The position numbers and the translations under genes are program-made. A stretch of 64,000 nucleotides of DNA from Ehretia macrophylla (taxonomy: Eukaryota > Streptophyta > Magnoliopsida > Boraginales > Ehretiaceae), in assembly GCA_037974665.1 (NCBI GenBank), contig CM075768.1, forward strand, positions 64,879,816-64,943,815, read 5' to 3'. Below are positions 59,431 through 64,000 of this stretch, piece after piece. Position 1 is the stretch's first letter. The number at the start of each line of letters is the position of its first letter. Under the pieces are notes generated by a model. It was given only the letters and a program-made list of their open reading frames with translations. It searched no databases and was not told the origin of the DNA.

Positions 59431-59988
59431 ATCATGTTGAGGGCACAATTCCTTTATATGTTAATGGTTCACAGTCCCAGCCTAGAGAGATGGCCCATTC
59501 AGAAGGCCCAATGGGCTTAACAACAACCCATCCGCTTCAACAACGCAGCATCCTCGCAAGATGTGTTATCTTCGCGTTGTAGGGCCCTCTAATGTCCAGC
59601 GAGTAAGTTTGTCATCCTTTTAACAGCCCTTGACGTACGATCCGAAATGGAAAAATAGAGCTAAATTAGAAAAGTGGCCCGAAATAGATGAAAACGTTCG
59701 ATTTTGGGCTCTAAAAAGGGTACATCGAGCAATCTAGATGCCCCCGTCGTAGAGCTCTCGTAGAGCTTTCCAACGGTACGCTGTGTACCACGTAACTCCT
59801 TACGGATCAAAAGTTATGGCCACCGGAGCGACAAAGACCTAGTCACAAGCCCTACGCACTCGGTTTGCGGGCCAAGCCCCCACGTGAAGTGAAGTTGTCT
59901 TGCCCAAGGTGCCGTGGGATTCGATAATAGAAATGTGGTGGATAAAGTATCTTGGCAACCATAACCGGAGGAAAAAAAATTGAAAATG

Positions 59989-60107
59989 GGGGTGCAACAC
60001 GAGGACTTCCCACGGGGTCACCTATCCTAGTACTAGTCTCGCCCAAGCACGCTTAACTTCGGAGTTCTGATGGGATCCGGTGCATTAGTGCTGGTATGAT
60101 CGCACCC
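59989..60107 (-). rRNA. 5S rRNA gene copy, near-consensus
   Basis: Three changes: nt 72 (G72C), 85 and 95. The 5' half equals the consensus. Confidence 0.96.
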
Positions 60108-60665
60108 ATCATGTTGAGGGCACGATTCCTTTATGTGTTAACGGTTGACAGTCCCAGCATAGAGAGATGGCCCATTCAGAAAGCGCAATGGGCTTAACGA
60201 CAACCCATCTGCTTCAACAACCCTGTATCCTCGCAAGACGAGATATTGATGCGTTGTAGGGCCCTCTAAAGTCCCGCGAGTAGGGTTTTCATCCTTTTAA
60301 CAGCTCATGACGTACGATACGGGACGGAATAAAAGAGCAAAATTAGAAAAGTGGCCCGAAACTGATGAAAACGTTCAATTTTGGGCTCCAAAAAGGGTAC
60401 AGCAAGCAATCTAGCTTCCCCCCTCGTAGAGCTCTCGAAGAGCTTTCCAACGGTATTCTGTATGCCGCGTAACTCCTTCCAGATAAAAAGTTATGGGCAC
60501 CGGAGCGACAGAGACCTGGTCACAAGCCCTACGCCCTCGGTTTGCGGGCCCATCCTCCACGTGGATCGAAGTTGTCTTGCCCAAGGTGCCGTGGCATTCG
60601 ATAATAGAAATGTGGTGGATAAAGTATCTGGGCAACCATAACCGGAGGAAAAAAAATTGAAAAGG

Positions 60666-60701
60666 GGGGTGCAACACGAGGACTGCCTAGGGGGCCACCC
60701 A
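60666..60701 (-). pseudogene. 5S fragment (nt 84-119) cut by the LTR
   Basis: Only the 3' end of a gene is visible, with changes at nt 90, 97 and 100. The LTR starts right after ACCCA, so the rest of the gene should lie beyond the window, preceded by a second ACCCA if the insertion was clean. Confidence 0.9.
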
Positions 60702-63700
60702 TGTCACGCCCCAACCCGGCCTATAAAGGTTAGACTAGGGTGTGATCTAAACATTCAAGTCCTTTCACATTCTTAATCATTTTAGGAGGTTTAACACTTA
60801 ACGTTTATTCTAGACTTCAAAATGTTTCCAGAAATCCGGCAGCATAATGGTTGTAATTGGGCTATTTGTTTTGACCTAAACTTTCTAACAGCCTCAAAAC
60901 TTTCAATTCAAGTTCATTCCCGACTAGAATTTACTACTTAATCATCAATTGAATTGCCTATTGGTTATTTCGACGTCCCGTTTGATTTATAACCTAGCAT
61001 AATACTATGTCTCGTTTGTCCATTTATTCTCATTTCAAAATATGCCTGTTTATCATAGCTTATTAGCGAGTACCTGTTGAGATTGGATAAGTTCATTTAC
61101 CTATTCCTTAACCAAGCATCATAACCTGCGATAGATACTAGCGGTAGTAAAAGCAAAACGATCAAAGTAGTGTCATGTCTAGTAGCGGTCTACCTAAAAT
61201 AAGTACAAATCAAAATTAGACCCCAAATTACAACGGGGGTCTTATACATTAGCAACAGCAAGCAACATAAGATAAATGGTCTTCAAGCAGCACAAAATAC
61301 ACAAGTAATCACGTTCATGCAAAACAACAATAACAGGCAATCACTCCAGTGGTTCATCATTAGGTACATTATCCTCATGTTCCTGTACCTGTTCTTCTTC
61401 ACCTGAAATGATAAAAGAGGGTGAGTCCTTATGAACTCAGCGAGGGGGAAACGAGAAATAAATTTTGAAACTCATTTTCCGGTTCACTTTATGAAAACCC
61501 CTTTTTAAAACATGTCACATATTACAAATAATATGGTAAGCAGTTATAAGAAACAAATCGAGAAACGGATACAATTACCAATCATTTCAAGGATACGGTG
61601 AGCATTTGCTCTCAATTCCAATTTCGAATTATTTGGTGCGGCCGACTTCAATAATCCACTTATCACTCCCAAATGGGTGTACTCCGGATGTACCCCGAAA
61701 CCTACGACCCAACTCTCCGAGGGTGAAATGCCAAGCAAGAGAGGGAATTGGACCATGGTAGTCACGGTAACACCGGCAAGCCCGATGCCGCCCGGCGTGC
61801 GTGAAACACTACCACGCCACACGAAAGGTTGCAACCTCGTATGCAATGCACATTTATAACATTTATCATATCACATTAGGAGGACAACAAAGTAGGTTGC
61901 CTCCGAGCAGTTATAAGATCGCATGTTGACAAGTAGTCAAACGAAGCACGATAAGGCAAGTAATTTCACATGAAGGCAAATAGAGTCATATGAACATTAA
62001 TCGGGCAGCCATGTAACACATATAAAACAGGCCATATAACACATTAAGAAGCTCACGGGATCAAGTGATAAGTTTATGCAACAGGCGAGGATATCAAAGG
62101 GGTTTGGGTGCAAGAAAAGCTTATTTGTCAACATGCAATGGCCTACTCACATTTGGAACTATAAAACATTTTACGGGCAGCCCACGCAACGTACATTTTC
62201 CACACAATAACCCCCGGTTAACACTTAACAAGAATACCTAGTCATTAGGGTTCACTTTTCATGCAAAATCGTGCGATCAAAACCCTAAATCAACTCAATC
62301 ATCATTCCAAAGTCATGCATCGTCTCATTCAACATCCTCAACATTCAATACAGTCCACACAATATTCCAATACTACCATTCCAAGCAATTAGTACCACAA
62401 AAGAGGTTCAACAAGTTTTCCCAAGCACATAGTCAATTGAAATCCTAACTGCAATAAGCTGTTTTCTCACAATCAACTGGGCAGGCAAATGAACTCCAAA
62501 TTCAGTGAATAATATATCAAATTAAAGCTTAAGAAGTTAACTAAAATCAGAAACAAACCTTGCATTAATTGGAGTTCTGGATCGTTAGTTATAGCCAAAA
62601 TGGTGGAACTGATCAAAACTGTCCAGATTTGCCTATCTTTCGATATTGCATGATTTTGAGGTCCTTAGGTTCATTTTTAGCCTAAGCCTATTTCTGGAAA
62701 AAAATGTCCAGAACTCAAAAATCTAGCAGCAAAAAAAATTTTCACCCATTTTGGATGTCGTTTGCTATGTAAAAATCATCTCGTTCCACAAGGGCAGTAA
62801 TTCTGCCAATCTGCTTCCTTTTTCTCAAAACTTTCCAGATTTAGCTATATTACGTGATTTTGCCATTTTGAGGGCCTTAGAGCCAAAATTTGACTTTGCT
62901 TATTTGTGCGAAAAATGTTCAAAATTGGCCAAACTAGTCACCTAGGGATTTTCACGCAATTTCAACATCATTTGCTTAACTAAAAATTGCCTCGAACAGA
63001 CGGGTCAGAAGCAGTCTCAAATTTCGGCTTTGTCTAGTGTCATTTTCAAGCCAAGTTATTGCCATGCATGGTTGTTTAAACTCATGAACGACCACATAGC
63101 TCAAGCACAGAAGCAAAAACACACATTCAAAGTCATACATGTGAAGTTTTAAAGAGTTTTCCAAAAGTTTTGAACCCTCACCTTATCAAAACAACCAGGT
63201 AGATGCAGAATGTTCTTGAAAATGCACCAACGAAGCTTCTTTCTTCCTTTCCTTTGCTTTGGAAGATGCTTGTGTGTTATGGGGAGAAAATTTTCAGACT
63301 TGGGAGCCTATGAAAATACTAAGGTCGAGAGAGAGAGGAGATGGAAGCTTGAGAGAAGGTTTGCAAGCAAAGATAAAGTTAAAGATGCTTTGATGATGTT
63401 TTTAATTGCATGTGTCGGCCAAGAGCTCTACAATTTCTGAAAATTCCTTAGTCATTGTGCATTATTGAAATGTGAAGATGCTTGGAGTGTTTTGGCCGAG
63501 GAAGTGGAGCATGGTAGGTATGTTTTGATTCATTTTTTTATTCATTTTGTCATAGGCTTGTCTAGGAATATTTTAAACTATGCAAGTTTGTTAATTTGCA
63601 TCACATGGTCGGCCAAAGCAATGTTACAATCTGAATTTTGTTTGTTTTGAGCATTATTATATTCTATGTGCTTGGGATATACAAAGGCTGGTCGGTTATG

Positions 63701-64000
63701 GTGAGAAATTGAGGGGAATTGTGCAATTTTTAATGCATTTTGGTGTCATAGTTTGTCTAGCATGCAATTTAATTGTGTTGTTCAAATTTTTTTTTTTTTC
63801 TCTTTCTCAAAACATGGTATGGTTGGCTATGACATGTGCAAAATTCTGAATTCTTGTCATCTTTTGGGTGTTTAATTGATGTGTGTTGAAAATGCAAAAA
63901 GAACAAGGAATAAAGAATGTTTTGCTTTTTTTTTATGCAATTTTGTCTTCTAGTGAAAGGAATTTGGATTATTATATTGTTAGTGGATTTTGTAGGATTG
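60702..64000 (-). mobile_element. LTR of the same long family, cut by the window edge
   Basis: It begins TGTCACGCCCCAACCCGG inside a 5S gene. It runs through the same parts as the other copies, in the same order: the GAGTCCTTATGAACTCAGCG block near 61420 and the CCGGCGTGCGTG segment near 61790. By eye it is more diverged from the other copies than they are from each other, suggesting an older insertion or another subfamily. The missing end, about 0.6 kb by comparison, lies outside the window. Whether it is solo cannot be told. Confidence 0.85.

Larger units (their letters stand above)
58468..60701 (-). repeat. 5S rDNA tandem array, - block 3
   Basis: Three full 5S genes 677 bp apart and a fourth cut by the LTR at 60702. 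Spacers are as in the other - blocks; no other gene seen. Confidence 0.95.

Noticed and set aside
1-60701. CRISPR-like regular repeats
   Set aside because: The repeats are ~677-bp 5S units with conserved spacers in a plant genome; no short direct repeats with unique spacers.

Overview
The window is a stretch of a plant nuclear 5S rDNA locus. The 5S gene (119 nt) matches the angiosperm type in its A box, intermediate element and C box, and it repeats with a spacer every ~677 bp. I cannot name the species from this sequence. No host protein-coding gene is supported: the short open frames are repeats of spacer or long-terminal-repeat (LTR) sequence, or lie across the 5S gene itself.

Layout. Positions 1-19133 hold 5S genes on the + strand, interrupted at 1964-3140 by a piece of a long LTR. 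At 19134-21447 a second piece of the same LTR family marks a switch in array polarity. From 21448 to 60701 all 5S genes lie on the - strand, so the two arrays converge. The - array is split by two clean solo LTRs of this family with 5-bp target duplications: 29286-35749 (TAACT), which carries a nested solo LTR of another family at 33025-35585, and 54591-58467 (ACCGG). A further LTR of the family enters at 60702 inside a 5S gene and runs off the right edge. No gag, pol or other internal retrotransposon region is visible.

I placed 26 full-length + copies, 41 full-length - copies, one - copy lacking its 3' end, two duplicated 3' halves, and two 5S fragments cut by LTRs. Nucleotide numbers below are sense positions 1-119, taken from the copy at 41358-41476, which equals the consensus of the window. 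Control regions are taken as A box ~50-64, intermediate element (IE) 67-72 and C box 80-97. Most copies differ from the consensus at 3-10 positions, often C to T or G to A at CpG. By hand alignment only nine of 68 copies have all three boxes unchanged. This suggests an ageing, poorly homogenised and largely silent part of the locus.

The array also records its own evolution: higher-order repeats of two, three and four units, deletions joined at short homologies, two upstream promoter classes, and a 5S pair only 174 bp apart with no terminator between them. The most unusual feature is that the 16-kb + block (3141-19133) lies between two LTR pieces of the same orientation that represent adjoining parts of one LTR. 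All counts are hand alignments, and assembly error in a tandem array cannot be excluded from sequence alone.
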